Below, piece after piece: positions 24,831 through 33,400 of a DNA stretch of 64,000 bases (position 1 is its first letter; the number at the start of each line of letters is the position of its first letter). Both the position numbers and the translations under genes were made by a program. This stretch comes from an uncultured Eubacteriales bacterium (GTDB taxonomy: Bacteria > Bacillota > Clostridia > Christensenellales > Aristaeellaceae), in NCBI GenBank assembly GCA_900315585.1, contig OMZP01000028.1, positions 1 through 64,000 on the forward strand, read 5' to 3'. The notes beneath the pieces were generated by a model. It searched no databases. It had not been told where the DNA came from and was given only the letters and a program-made list of their open reading frames with translations.

Positions 24831-24859
24831 ATTATACCCAAATTTCCCCTGCGCGTCAA
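24831..24859 (-). promoter_or_regulatory. Promoter of rplM-rpsI
   Basis: Minus strand TTGACG, 17-base spacer, TATAAT; close to consensus, as expected for ribosomal-protein genes. Confidence 0.88.
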
Positions 24860-24884
24860 CGGTTTTCGGCTTCAAATCAGAACT

Positions 24885-25760
24885 TTAACACGATCGTCTC
24901 CCTATCCATCCGGACAGCCCGCCCAGGGCCGCCGCGAGGGTGGCCGCCGAGCAGCAGAAGCCGAGCCCGGCGCACAGCCAGAAGCCCGCGAGCCCCCACC
25001 GCGCCGCCAGCAGCACCCCCGGCAGCGCCTGGGCCAGCAGCGCCCTGCCGCCCCGGAGCAGCGCCCCGTTGCCCAGGCAGAGCACCGTCCCCAACCCGGC
25101 TCCGCAGGCAAGGCCCAGCCCCACGGGCTTCAGGCACGGGCCGAGGCGCACGACGGCGTCCGCCGCCACGCAGGCGTTCAGCGCCCCGTAGCACAGCGCC
25201 AGCAGGAGCGTCGCCGGGACGCTGCCCTCCAGCAGCAGCGCCACGTCGCCCCGGAAGTTCAGCCGGGGCGGCCGCCCGTCCAGGGCGAGAGCGCCGTAGA
25301 ACAGCACCGCCGCCGCCCAGACGGCCAGTCCCGCCGCGGGCAGGGCGCGGCGACGGCCCGCATTCAGCAAGACTGCCAGGGCCAGCGCCAGTCCCATCCC
25401 CCACAGCGCGGCCCGCTTCAGGGGCAGCGCAAGGGCGCCCAGTTTCGCCGCATTGGCCAGCATCACCGCCGCCACCACCGCCAGCAGCAGCCCGTGGAGC
25501 GCCCCCGCCAGGCGGCACACGGGCCGCGTCAGGGTTTTTCGGCAGGCCTCGGCGAAGGTGGCCGCGCCGGTGCGGTTCGCCAGCGCCGCGCACAGGCCCG
25601 TCAGCAGTCCGAAGCACGCCGACGCCACGGCGATGCCCGCCCAGGACATCCCGCCCAGCTGGGTGAAGAAGCTGACCAGCGTCCGCCCGGAGGCATAGCC
25701 CGTGCCCGCCACCGCGGTCAGGGCCGCCAGCGCCGCCCGGGCGTTCCGATTTTTGCCCAT
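24885..25760 (-). CDS. YkvI-like integral membrane protein
   Basis: A 291-residue, alanine- and leucine-rich membrane protein with about eight to ten hydrophobic segments. The first segment AVAGTGYASGRTLVSFFTQLGG resembles the GxGxASGxE start of YkvI-family membrane proteins, which look like amino-acid/sodium symporters. Function in this family is not established. GGGGGATTTCT precedes the chosen ATG. It lies just upstream of the rplM promoter on the same strand, with no visible terminator in between. Confidence 0.7.
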   Translation of the reverse strand: MGKNRNARAALAALTAVAGTGYASGRTLVSFFTQLGGMSWAGIAVASACFGLLTGLCAALANRTGAATFAEACRKTLTRPVCRLAGALHGLLLAVVAAVMLANAAKLGALALPLKRAALWGMGLALALAVLLNAGRRRALPAAGLAVWAAAVLFYGALALDGRPPRLNFRGDVALLLEGSVPATLLLALCYGALNACVAADAVVRLGPCLKPVGLGLACGAGLGTVLCLGNGALLRGGRALLAQALPGVLLAARWGLAGFWLCAGLGFCCSAATLAAALGGLSGWIGRRSC

Positions 25761-25824
25761 AGAAATCCCCCGTTTCACAGGGATTGTATGCGAAACGGGG
25801 GTGTTTCATTATCAAGCCGGTTTG

Positions 25825-25924
25825 GGGAGCCCCCTCTCCGCCCTTTCAGGGCACCTCTTCCCCTCACGGGGGCGAGGCAAGGGACTGAGCACCTCCTTGT
25901 AGGGGACGTGCTGACTGAGGGGGA
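25825..25924. repeat. Palindromic repeat family G
   Basis: Ends are GGAGCCCCCTCTCCGCCC and GACTGAGGGGGATC, with CCCCTCACGGGGGCGAGGCA inside. The same family makes up the large array at 42.87-43.17 kb. It directly abuts the stop codon of the next minus-strand gene (25925). Confidence 0.7.
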
Positions 25925-26245
25925 TCACTGTCCGGCCTCAGCCTCCCGGGAGAGCTCCTCGGCGGTCTTGTCCACCGGCGTCTCCGCCTCGTAGACCCAG
26001 TCCTTCGAGGGGTCGGCGTCCGGGTCCACGGGCCGTCCGTACTCGTCCAGCTCCGGGGGCCGGGTGGCGCTCTCGGCAGGCTCGGCGAACTGGGGGTCGC
26101 GGGTGGTCTCGCCGCTGTTCAGCAGCCGAAGCGTGCCGGAAAACAGCTGTACCGCCAGCACCACGGCCAGCACTGCCGCGACCACCGCCACGCCCGCGAC
26201 GGCGTAGCGCGTCCAGCGGGGCGCGTCCTTGCGTCTTTTGTTCAA
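25925..26245 (-). CDS. Single-pass membrane protein with acidic tail
   Basis: This unrecognised 106-residue protein has a basic N-terminus (MNKRRKDAPRWTR), one transmembrane segment (about 14-35), and a long acidic, proline-containing tail (ATRPPELDEYGRPVDPDADP) that would lie outside if the positive-inside rule holds. Its start overlaps the stop of the P-loop gene by 4 bases, so the two are probably made together. Function is unknown. Confidence 0.75.
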   Translation of the reverse strand: MNKRRKDAPRWTRYAVAGVAVVAAVLAVVLAVQLFSGTLRLLNSGETTRDPQFAEPAESATRPPELDEYGRPVDPDADPSKDWVYEAETPVDKTAEELSREAEAGQ

Positions 26246-26667
26246 ACCGTATACTTCCGGATGTACTCCGGCACCTCTTCCTCAGGGGAGCTGATGGACA
26301 GCACGAAGCTGCAGTTGTGGCCGTTGGACACCCTTTCCAGGTTCTCGAAGAACTTCTCCATCTCGAGGTCGTCCAGGGGGGTCTTGACCAGCTTCTTGAA
26401 GGCGTCCACCGCGATCAGGGACAGGTCGAAATCGGCGGAAAGCATGCCGCTGACGAAGGCCAGGAACTCGTGGGCGGTGCACTTGTAGGCCGCCGGATAC
26501 TCGCTGGCGTCCACGAAGCGAATCTCGTGGCGCAGATCGTACATATAACGCTTGTCGTCGTCGATGAAAATAATATTGCCGTGCTCGCTCTTGAGCGCAT
26601 CGTTGGTCAGGTCGATCAATCGCTTGGTCTTGCCGCTGCCCTTGTCGCCCAGGATTACCCGTATCAT
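26242..26667 (-). CDS. Small P-loop NTPase of unknown function
   Basis: A 141-residue protein with a Walker A motif at the very start (MIRVILGDKGSGKTKRLID), FIDDDKRYMYDLRHEIRF, and a Walker B-like strand DLSLIAVDAFKKL near 87. VLSISSPEEEVPEYIRKY closes the fold. It is a minimal ATPase core; related small proteins in Clostridia are uncharacterised. It is coupled to the single-pass membrane protein downstream, which may be its membrane anchor (inference). It has its own promoter 40 bases upstream. Confidence 0.8.
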   Translation of the reverse strand: MIRVILGDKGSGKTKRLIDLTNDALKSEHGNIIFIDDDKRYMYDLRHEIRFVDASEYPAAYKCTAHEFLAFVSGMLSADFDLSLIAVDAFKKLVKTPLDDLEMEKFFENLERVSNGHNCSFVLSISSPEEEVPEYIRKYTV

Positions 26668-26703
26668 GTTGCTCCACTCCTTTTCATATCAGGTGGTACC
26701 TTG

Positions 26704-26732
26704 ATTATACTATAGAACCTGGGAAAAAACAA
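26704..26732 (-). promoter_or_regulatory. Promoter of the P-loop/membrane-protein pair
   Basis: Minus strand TTGTTT, 17-base spacer, TATAAT. The same segment holds TATACTATAG on the plus strand, which may serve the divergent NUDIX gene. Confidence 0.7.
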
Positions 26733-26802
26733 GTCGTTCACCGGCAGGAATTTTCCCGCCGCTGTCGAATACCTTCATATTTCACTGTTGGAGGCCAGAG
26801 CC

Positions 26803-27360
26803 ATGACGCAGACGAACAACCAGGATATCCTCGAGACCACCGTTTCCACCAGGCGCGTGTTCGACGGACTGATTTTGCACATCGACCACATCACCAACCG
26901 CCTGCCCAACGGAAAGCTGGCGGACCGGGAGGTGGCCCGCCACGTGGGCGCTTCGGCGGTGGTGCCGGTGGACGAGGCGGGCAACGTCTATCTGGTGCGG
27001 CAGTTCCGCGCGCCCATCGACCGGGTGCTGCTGGAGGTGCCCGCCGGGAAGCTGGACTTCAAGGGCGAGGACCGGCTCCTGGCCGCCAAGCGGGAGCTGG
27101 AGGAGGAGACCGGGCTGACGGCCCGCAGCTGGACGCACCTGACGGACATCGTGACCACGCCGGGCTTCAGCGACGAGCTGATCTCCCTGTACCTGGCCCG
27201 GGATCTGGTCGCCGGGCAGAGCCACCCGGACGACGACGAGTTTTTAAACCTGGTGAAGGTGCCCCTGGCCGAGCTGGTGGCGATGATCGCCCGGGGCGAA
27301 GTGACCGACGCCAAGACCATCTGCGCCGTGCTGCTGGCGGACAGGGCCGTGAACGGCTGA
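26803..27360 (+). CDS. NUDIX hydrolase, ADP-ribose pyrophosphatase-like
   Basis: This enzyme would hydrolyse ADP-ribose or a similar nucleoside diphosphate sugar. The 185-residue protein carries the NUDIX box from about residue 82 (GEDRLLAAKRELEEETGL), with REVARHVGASAVVPVDE and VYLVRQFRAPIDRVLLEVPAGKLD before it, as in the NudF group. GGAGG lies eight bases before the chosen ATG; another ATG five codons upstream lacks a site. It is followed after 13 bases by an acetyltransferase gene. Confidence 0.9.
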   Translation: MTQTNNQDILETTVSTRRVFDGLILHIDHITNRLPNGKLADREVARHVGASAVVPVDEAGNVYLVRQFRAPIDRVLLEVPAGKLDFKGEDRLLAAKRELEEETGLTARSWTHLTDIVTTPGFSDELISLYLARDLVAGQSHPDDDEFLNLVKVPLAELVAMIARGEVTDAKTICAVLLADRAVNG

Positions 27361-27373
27361 CCGGGAGCGCGCC

Positions 27374-27940
27374 ATGTATACCGACAGCTACACCTACATG
27401 CCCGCCTTGGAGACGCCCCGGCTGAAGCTGCGGAAGCTGACCATGCGGGACGCCGAGGACATCTACCATTACAGCCGGGACGCGGAGGTGGCCCGCCACG
27501 TGCTCTGGGACGCCCACCGCTCCATCGGCGACAGCCGCAGCTACCTGCGCTACATGCTCCGCCGCTACCGCAACCACGAGCCCGCCAGCTGGGGCATCGA
27601 GTGGAAGGCGACCGGCGAGATCATCGGCACCATCGGCTTCATGTGGGTCCAGACGGACAACTCCGCCGCCGAGGTGGGCTACTCCCTGAACCGGGATTTC
27701 TGGAACCAGGGCATCATGACCGAAGCCCTGCGCGCCGTGATCGCCCACGGCTTTCGCGGCATGAACCTGAACCGCATCGAGGCCCAGCACGAGACCACCA
27801 ACCCCGCCAGCGGCGCGGTGATGCGCAAGTGCGGCATGGTGCGGGAGGGCACCCTCCGCCAGCGCCTGTACAACAAGGGCCGCTACGTGGATGTGGAGCT
27901 GTACGCCATATTGAGAAAGGATTTCAGGGGAAAGCTGTAG
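27374..27940 (+). CDS. GNAT acetyltransferase, RimJ/RimL type
   Basis: A 188-residue acetyl-CoA-dependent N-acetyltransferase of the RimJ/RimL subfamily. It begins LETPRLKLRKLTMRDAEDIYHY. The core strands are WGIEWKATGEIIGTIGFM and AEVGYSLNRDFWNQGIMTEALRAVIAHGF, with RIEAQHETTNPASGAVMRKCGMVREGTLRQ at the end, where the acetyl-CoA loop and late strands lie. The substrate may be a ribosomal protein N-terminus or another amine. It probably shares a transcript with the NUDIX gene. Confidence 0.88.
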   Translation: MYTDSYTYMPALETPRLKLRKLTMRDAEDIYHYSRDAEVARHVLWDAHRSIGDSRSYLRYMLRRYRNHEPASWGIEWKATGEIIGTIGFMWVQTDNSAAEVGYSLNRDFWNQGIMTEALRAVIAHGFRGMNLNRIEAQHETTNPASGAVMRKCGMVREGTLRQRLYNKGRYVDVELYAILRKDFRGKL

Positions 27941-28325
27941 GGGCGGCGCTGTGTCGCCCGCCCCCGGCAGAGCCGGGTCCCAATCGCTGCCGCGCGGAAT
28001 CGCGGAATGCGATCTGAGAGGAAAACAAGATCCTTCGCTGCGCTCAGGATGACAGGGATTCGCTTCGTTGTCATCCTGAACGCAGCGAAGGATCTTTATA
28101 CGCTGTTTATGAATAATGTAGGGGCGGCGTTGCGCCGCCCGCCCCCGGCAGGGCCGGGTCCCAATCGCTGCCGTGCGGAATCGCGGAATGCGGTCAGGGA
28201 GATGGGCGGGCGCCGCAACGGCGCCCCTACTGTATCCGCTGAACAGCGTCCCTGCTGTTATCGCAAAATTGGCGCCCCTGCTGTTTCCCAGCGGAACGCC
28301 ATTCACTCTAAACTCTCAACTCTAA
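27941..28325. repeat. Repeat block of families F and B
   Basis: Two near-identical modules (about 27940-28016 and 28118-28200) share GGCAGAGCCGGGTCCCAATC or a close variant and GGAATCGCGGAATGCG. Between them is a long palindrome built from GATCCTTCGCTGCGCTCAGG and its inverse (about 28030-28100). No gene is seen. Confidence 0.75.
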
Positions 28326-28329
28326 CCTC

Positions 28330-28788
28330 TCAACTCTCCAGCAGCGTCTCTCCCCGGTCCAGCCGCATGATCTTCTCCACCCGGCGGGCATGGCGGCCGC
28401 CCTCGAACTCGGTGGTGAGGAAGGTCCGCACGATCTCCTCGGCCATCACCGGGCCGATGGTGCGCGCGCCCATGGCGACGATGTTGGCGTCGTTGTGCTG
28501 GCGGGAGAGCGCCGTGGACACGGGCTCCGAGCACAGCGCGCAGCGCACGCCGTGGATCTTGTTGGCGGAGATAGAGATGCCGATGCCGGTGCCGCAGATC
28601 AGCACGCCCTTGTCGCACTCGCCGGACACCACGGCCCTGGCTACCTTCTCGGCGTAGATGGGATAGTCGGTGCTCTCCGTGGAATCGGTGCCGAAGTTCA
28701 CGACCTCATAGCCGTTGTCCTTGAGCCAGCCCATGACGTGGTTCTTCATGTCCACCGCGCCGTGGTCGTTTCCGATTGCGATTCTCAT
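28330..28788 (-). CDS. rpiB: Ribose 5-phosphate isomerase B
   Basis: Interconverts ribose 5-phosphate and ribulose 5-phosphate in the pentose phosphate pathway. Of 152 residues, MRIAIGNDHGAVDMK starts the fold. ICGTGIGISISANKIHGVRCALCSEP holds the catalytic cysteine and phosphate-binding loop, and RQHNDANIVAMGARTIG is the other conserved block. Allose 6-phosphate or galactose 6-phosphate isomerases are close relatives, but the single-gene form favours RpiB. It follows the oligopeptide-transport genes on the same strand. Confidence 0.94.
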   Translation of the reverse strand: MRIAIGNDHGAVDMKNHVMGWLKDNGYEVVNFGTDSTESTDYPIYAEKVARAVVSGECDKGVLICGTGIGISISANKIHGVRCALCSEPVSTALSRQHNDANIVAMGARTIGPVMAEEIVRTFLTTEFEGGRHARRVEKIMRLDRGETLLES

Positions 28789-28809
28789 AAACCTCTTCCT
28801 TTCAAAACG

Positions 28810-29061
28810 TCATTTGAACCACACAAAGTCGCAAAACGCGATGAACAGGCCGAAGGCCGCGCCGAACACCAGCGCCACCAGCAGCCCCGCCTTCACAGCG
28901 GCGAAGCGATACTGGCGCAGCTGCTCCGGCGACAGGGGCTCGCGGCCCGGCTCGGCCTGGTTCTTCTTTTCCAGGAACCAGGGCATGCCGTCCACGTCCA
29001 TGTTGGCGATGGTCTTGCCGTCGTCGCCCTCCGGCAGCGGGGGCCGCTTTTGCCGCGCCAT
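28810..29061 (-). CDS. Small membrane protein
   Basis: This 83-residue unrecognised protein has a hydrophilic N-terminal part (RPPLPEGDDGKTIANMDVDG) and a C-terminal transmembrane segment (about 59-80, GLLVALVFGAAFGLFIAF). It starts two bases after the oppF stop and ends 21 bases before rpiB, so it belongs to that transcript. Function unknown. Confidence 0.7.
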   Translation of the reverse strand: MARQKRPPLPEGDDGKTIANMDVDGMPWFLEKKNQAEPGREPLSPEQLRQYRFAAVKAGLLVALVFGAAFGLFIAFCDFVWFK

Positions 29062-29063
29062 GA

Positions 29064-30137
29064 TCAGCCGGCCTTTCGCTCGGCGCCGCCCGCCTTGGCC
29101 CGCTTCATGGCCTCGTCGGCCCGGGCCTTGGCATCCGCGTCGTCATAGAGATGGCAGGCGCAGAAGTGGCCCTCCTCCACCTCCAGCCACTCGGGCGCGG
29201 CGTACTTGCACACCTCCATGCAGTGAGAGCAGCGGGTGTGGAACTTGCAGCCCGCCGGCGGATTGGCCGGGCTGGGGATGCTGCCCTGGAGGATGATGCG
29301 GTGGATGTGGGCGTCCGGGTCGGGGATCGGGATGGCCGAGAACAGCGCCTGGGTGTAGGGGTTCAGCGGGTTGGCGAAGATCTTCTCCGTCTCCGCGTAC
29401 TCCACCATGTTGCCCAGGTACATCACGCCCACGGTGTCGGAGATGTGCTCCACCACCGACAGGTCGTGGCTGATGAACAGGTAGGTCAGGCCGAAGTCCG
29501 CCTGGAGCTTCTTCAGCAGGTTGATGATCTGCGCCTGAATGGACACGTCCAGGGCGCTCACCGGCTCGTCGCAGACGATGAAGTCCGGCGAGAGGGCCAG
29601 GGCGCGGGCGATGCAGATGCGCTGGCGCTGGCCGCCGGAAAACTCATGGGGATAGCGGTCCTTGTAGTACTCCGGCAGGCCGCAAACCTCCATCACGCGG
29701 GTGATGTAGTCGTTGAACTCATTCTGGGGCACGATGCCATGCTCCCGCACGGCCTCGCCGATGATCTCCCCGATGGGCAGGCGCGGGGACAGGCTGGAAT
29801 AGGGGTCCTGGAACACGATCTGCATCCGGGGACGCAGCTTGCGCAGCTGCTCCTTGTTCAGGGCGAAGATGTCCTGGCCGTCCAGGCGCACCTCGCCGCT
29901 GGTCTTTTCCTGGAGCCGCAGGATCGTGCGCCCGCAGGTGGACTTGCCGCAGCCGGACTCGCCCACCAGGCCCATGGTCTCGCCCCGGCGGATCTTGAAG
30001 CTCACGCCGTCCACGGCCTTCACGTTGCCCACGGTGCGCTTGAAGAAGCTGGACTTGATGGGAAACCACTTCACCAGGTTGTTCACTTCCAGCAGGTAGT
30101 CGTTCTGCCGGGCGTTTGCGTTGTTCATGTCCTGCAT
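29064..30137 (-). CDS. oppF: Oligopeptide ABC transporter ATPase (OppF-like)
   Basis: The second ATPase subunit of a dipeptide/oligopeptide importer. The 357 residues include Walker A GESGCGKST near 71, signature FSGGQRQR near 165, Walker B FIVCDEP near 185 and the C-terminal oligopeptide/dipeptide extension with a cysteine cluster (CKFHTRCSHCMEVC), which binds an iron-sulfur cluster in some relatives. GGAGGCGC precedes the ATG. It is the last transporter gene of oppBCDF. Confidence 0.92.
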   Translation of the reverse strand: MQDMNNANARQNDYLLEVNNLVKWFPIKSSFFKRTVGNVKAVDGVSFKIRRGETMGLVGESGCGKSTCGRTILRLQEKTSGEVRLDGQDIFALNKEQLRKLRPRMQIVFQDPYSSLSPRLPIGEIIGEAVREHGIVPQNEFNDYITRVMEVCGLPEYYKDRYPHEFSGGQRQRICIARALALSPDFIVCDEPVSALDVSIQAQIINLLKKLQADFGLTYLFISHDLSVVEHISDTVGVMYLGNMVEYAETEKIFANPLNPYTQALFSAIPIPDPDAHIHRIILQGSIPSPANPPAGCKFHTRCSHCMEVCKYAAPEWLEVEEGHFCACHLYDDADAKARADEAMKRAKAGGAERKAG

Positions 30138-30138
30138 A

Positions 30139-31323
30139 TCAAAGCGCCTCCACGTCCACGGATTTGGGATAGCCCACGATCTCGCCCTCGTCGAAGTAGC
30201 GATAGCAGGTGACGATGTGGGTATCGCTGATGCGGATCTCCGGGGGGTAGTCGCCGTGGCAGCGTTCGCACTGCATCTCGCAGCGGTCCCGGAAGTAGCA
30301 GTAGTTGGGCATTTCCACGGGGTTGGGCACGTTGCCGGGGATGTTGTACAGCTCCTCCACCTTCTTGCCCACCACCGGCTTGGACTTCATCAGGCCGATG
30401 GTATAGGGATGGGAGGGATGGTGGAAGATGTCGTCGGTGGTGCCCTTCTCCACCACGCGGCCGGCGTACATGACCACCACGTAGTCCGCCATGCCGGCCA
30501 CCACGCCCAGGTCATGGGTGATGAGCATGATGGAGGAATTGAGCTTGTCCTTCAGGTTCTGTAAAAGATCCAGAATCTGGGCCTGGATCGTCACGTCCAG
30601 GGCCGTGGTGGGCTCGTCCGCGATGATCAGGCTGGGCGAGCAGGCCAGGGCGATGGCGATGCAGATGCGCTGGCGCATGCCGCCGGACAGCTCGTGGGGG
30701 TACATGTTGTACACGCCTTCCTTGTTGGCGATGCCCACCAGCTCCAGCATCTCCAGCGTCCGCGCCTTCACCTCTTCCTTGGAAAGCTCCGGATGGTGCA
30801 GGAGGGTCACCTCGTCCACCTGATCGCCGATCCTGAACACCGGGTTCAGGGCGGTCATGGGCTCCTGGAAGATCATGGAAATGCGGTTGCCGCGGATCTT
30901 CTCCATGATGGCGTTGGGGGTGTTGACGATGTTGTAGGCGGTGCCGTCGCCCAGGTTGAAGCGGATCTCGCCGCCCACGGTCTGGCCTGAGGGCCGCTGC
31001 AGCAGCTGCATCAGCGACAGGCTCGTGACCGACTTGCCGCAGCCGGACTCGCCCACCACGCCCACGGTCTTGCCCACGGGGATCTCGTAGCTGACGCCGT
31101 CCACGGCCTTCACCACGCCCACGTCGGAGAAGAAGTAGGTGCACACGTTGTCGAACTCCACCACGTTGCGGGGGTCCTTCATCTTCGTGGTGTACAGGGC
31201 GGTGTCCTTGTTGGCGTCGGCCCGCTCCTTTTCAAGCTTGCGGGTGACGCGGCGGTTGAAGCGCGTGATGCGCCGGGACTCTCTGCCGGAGATGTATGAA
31301 CTCTTCTTGTTATCGCTTGCCAT
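30139..31323 (-). CDS. oppD: Oligopeptide ABC transporter ATPase (OppD-like)
   Basis: The first ATPase subunit. The 394-residue chain has a basic 50-residue N-terminal extension (SGRESRRITRFNRRVTRKLE), unusual for OppD. Walker A GESGCGKSV, the signature LSGGMRQR, Walker B LIIADEPTTALD and the C-terminal CYFRDRCEMQCERC cluster follow. AAGGAGAGG lies five bases before the chosen ATG; a GTG two codons earlier is an alternative. It overlaps neither neighbour but is spaced by a few bases from oppC and oppF. Confidence 0.92.
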   Translation of the reverse strand: MASDNKKSSYISGRESRRITRFNRRVTRKLEKERADANKDTALYTTKMKDPRNVVEFDNVCTYFFSDVGVVKAVDGVSYEIPVGKTVGVVGESGCGKSVTSLSLMQLLQRPSGQTVGGEIRFNLGDGTAYNIVNTPNAIMEKIRGNRISMIFQEPMTALNPVFRIGDQVDEVTLLHHPELSKEEVKARTLEMLELVGIANKEGVYNMYPHELSGGMRQRICIAIALACSPSLIIADEPTTALDVTIQAQILDLLQNLKDKLNSSIMLITHDLGVVAGMADYVVVMYAGRVVEKGTTDDIFHHPSHPYTIGLMKSKPVVGKKVEELYNIPGNVPNPVEMPNYCYFRDRCEMQCERCHGDYPPEIRISDTHIVTCYRYFDEGEIVGYPKSVDVEAL

Positions 31324-31335
31324 GTTCACCTCTCC

Positions 31336-33390
31336 TTATCGCTTGGCCTTCGGATCATACGCGTCGCGCAGACCGTCGCCGACAAAGTTGAACGCAATGA
31401 CCGTCACGCAGATCAGCAGGCCCACGGGAATCCAGATGAAGGCGTAGTGCTGCATGGCCGAAGCCGACGAGACGGAGTTGATGATGGTGCCCCAGGTGGC
31501 CAGCGGGTGCTTCACGCCCAGACCCAGGAAGGACAGCGTGGATTCCGTGAGGATGACGCCGCCCATGCCCATCGTGGCCTGCACGATCAGCTGGGGCATG
31601 ATGTTGGGCACCAGGTGGTGGAAGATGCGATCCTTGACCCGGATGCCGGTGGCCTCGGTGGCCACCATGAACTCCTGCTCGCGCAGGGTCAGGATCTGGC
31701 CGCGCACCAGGCGGGCCACGCCGGCCCAGCCCATGATGCCCAGGGCCGCCATCATGATGAGCAGCCGGATGTAGGTATCCATGCGCAGGGCGTCCATCAG
31801 CGCGCCCAGGATGATCATGATGGGCATGGAGGGCAGGCAGTAGAAGATGTCCACCAGGCGCATGATCAGCATGTCCACCCAGCCACCGTAGTAGCCGGAC
31901 AGGCCGCCCATGATGACGCCCAGGAAGGTCTCCAGGAACACGACCACGAAGCCCACCATCAGCGACACGCGGCCGCCGTACATGATGCGGCTCAGCACGT
32001 CGAAGCCGTCGCCGTCGGTGCCCAGCCAGTGCTCGCCGGAGGGCGCGTCAAACATGTTGATGACGTAGATGATCTGCTGGCAGTTCACCACGAATTCGCC
32101 GGTGTCCCGCTGGCTCAGCTTCAGCTCGGTGTCCTGGTAGCTGATGTTGCCCGCCTCGTCCACCACATACTCGCCGGTCTCGGTCTGCATGGGCAGGGCG
32201 TAGGTCAGCGTGCCGGTCTTGACGCCGCTGTCGTGCATCTCCAGCGCCTTTTCCGTCAGGGCCTTCTTCAGGCCGTACTCCATGGTGTCGTCGCCGTTGT
32301 AGCGGCGCACGGCGTAGGGCGTGAGCTCCATGTACTCCTCCCCCGCCGCGTCGGTGACCACCCAGTCGCCGCCGTTGCGCTCGATGCTCCAGGTCTGGCC
32401 CTCGGCCTCGAACGCGCCGCCTGTGGCGGTGGCCAGCAGGGCCGCGGCCCTGAAGCTGTCGGGCACGCTGGCGCCCACCTCGTAGGTGCTGAAGGTCAGG
32501 CGGCTGTACACCCGGGCCGGAACCGGCGAAGCGGCGCGATAGACGCGGGTGACGCCGACGTTGGTGACGGGCAGGTAGCTCTCGCCCTCAAAGTCGAAGC
32601 TCGCGCCGGACTCGATGCCCGCCAGCAGCGCCGCCTCGAAGCCCTCGCCCGGGGCGTCGCCGGTGAACTGCAGGCCGTCGGTGGCCGCGGTGATGGCGTA
32701 GCTCTTGGCCTTGCCTCGCTCGTAGGTATAGGTCACGCCGTCCAGCTCAAATTCGCCGCCCTTGGCGTCCTTGGCGATGGCGTCCTTCACGGCCTGCTCC
32801 AGACCGTCCACCGGGTTCTTGACCGCGTACTCGATCTTCTTGCCCACCATGCTGTAGGTGCCGATCTCGGTGACGGCGCTGCCGTAGGTGGCCACCTCCT
32901 CGTAGTCGGCGGCGGAGGCCAGATACACGTCGTCGGTCAGCTTCTCGATCTCGTACAGGCTGGCTTCGCCCAGCCAGGCCGTCTTTTCGCTGCCCTCGGC
33001 GACCATGGCCTTGATGATGGAGTTCATCTTGTTGTTGACGGCCCGCTCCACCTCGGCTCCGTTTGCCACGTCATAGCCGGTGTAGGCGGTGTTCTCCTTC
33101 ACCATGCCGTAGTTCACGTCGCGGGGCTCGTACTTATAGAAGATCTGCTTCTGCCCGTAGGGGTAGAACAGCGGCCCGATGAACGAGAAAACGAACATCA
33201 GAATCAGCATCACCGAGCCGAACACGGCCAGGCGGTTGCGGATGAACCGCTTGAACACCTGCCGACCCGGGGAGAGCACCTTCACGCGGCTCAGGTCGTC
33301 CAGGGCCACTTCGCCGCCCGCATTGTGCTCCACGCCCTGCTTGGCGGCCTTGCGCGCCTTCAGGACTTCGTTCAAATTATATCTGCTCAT
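31336..33390 (-). CDS. oppC: Oligopeptide ABC transporter permease (OppC-like) with large insertion
   Basis: Inner-membrane permease. OppC proteins are usually about 300-350 residues; this one is 684. The N-terminal cytoplasmic part and first transmembrane segment (about 53-73) are followed by roughly 370 extra residues (about 80-450). The normal core resumes at EHWLGTDGDGFDVLSR (about 453), continuing with the EAA motif VATEATGIRVKDRIFHHLVPNIMPQ and GLGVKHPLATWGTII. The insertion would face outside. It contains three similar units (about 192-235, 246-287 and 308-348) with a pattern like GGxFExxGxxY. Frame and ends are intact. GGAGGTGCGGC precedes the ATG. Confidence 0.93.
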   Translation of the reverse strand: MSRYNLNEVLKARKAAKQGVEHNAGGEVALDDLSRVKVLSPGRQVFKRFIRNRLAVFGSVMLILMFVFSFIGPLFYPYGQKQIFYKYEPRDVNYGMVKENTAYTGYDVANGAEVERAVNNKMNSIIKAMVAEGSEKTAWLGEASLYEIEKLTDDVYLASAADYEEVATYGSAVTEIGTYSMVGKKIEYAVKNPVDGLEQAVKDAIAKDAKGGEFELDGVTYTYERGKAKSYAITAATDGLQFTGDAPGEGFEAALLAGIESGASFDFEGESYLPVTNVGVTRVYRAASPVPARVYSRLTFSTYEVGASVPDSFRAAALLATATGGAFEAEGQTWSIERNGGDWVVTDAAGEEYMELTPYAVRRYNGDDTMEYGLKKALTEKALEMHDSGVKTGTLTYALPMQTETGEYVVDEAGNISYQDTELKLSQRDTGEFVVNCQQIIYVINMFDAPSGEHWLGTDGDGFDVLSRIMYGGRVSLMVGFVVVFLETFLGVIMGGLSGYYGGWVDMLIMRLVDIFYCLPSMPIMIILGALMDALRMDTYIRLLIMMAALGIMGWAGVARLVRGQILTLREQEFMVATEATGIRVKDRIFHHLVPNIMPQLIVQATMGMGGVILTESTLSFLGLGVKHPLATWGTIINSVSSASAMQHYAFIWIPVGLLICVTVIAFNFVGDGLRDAYDPKAKR

Positions 33391-33400
33391 GCCGCACCTC

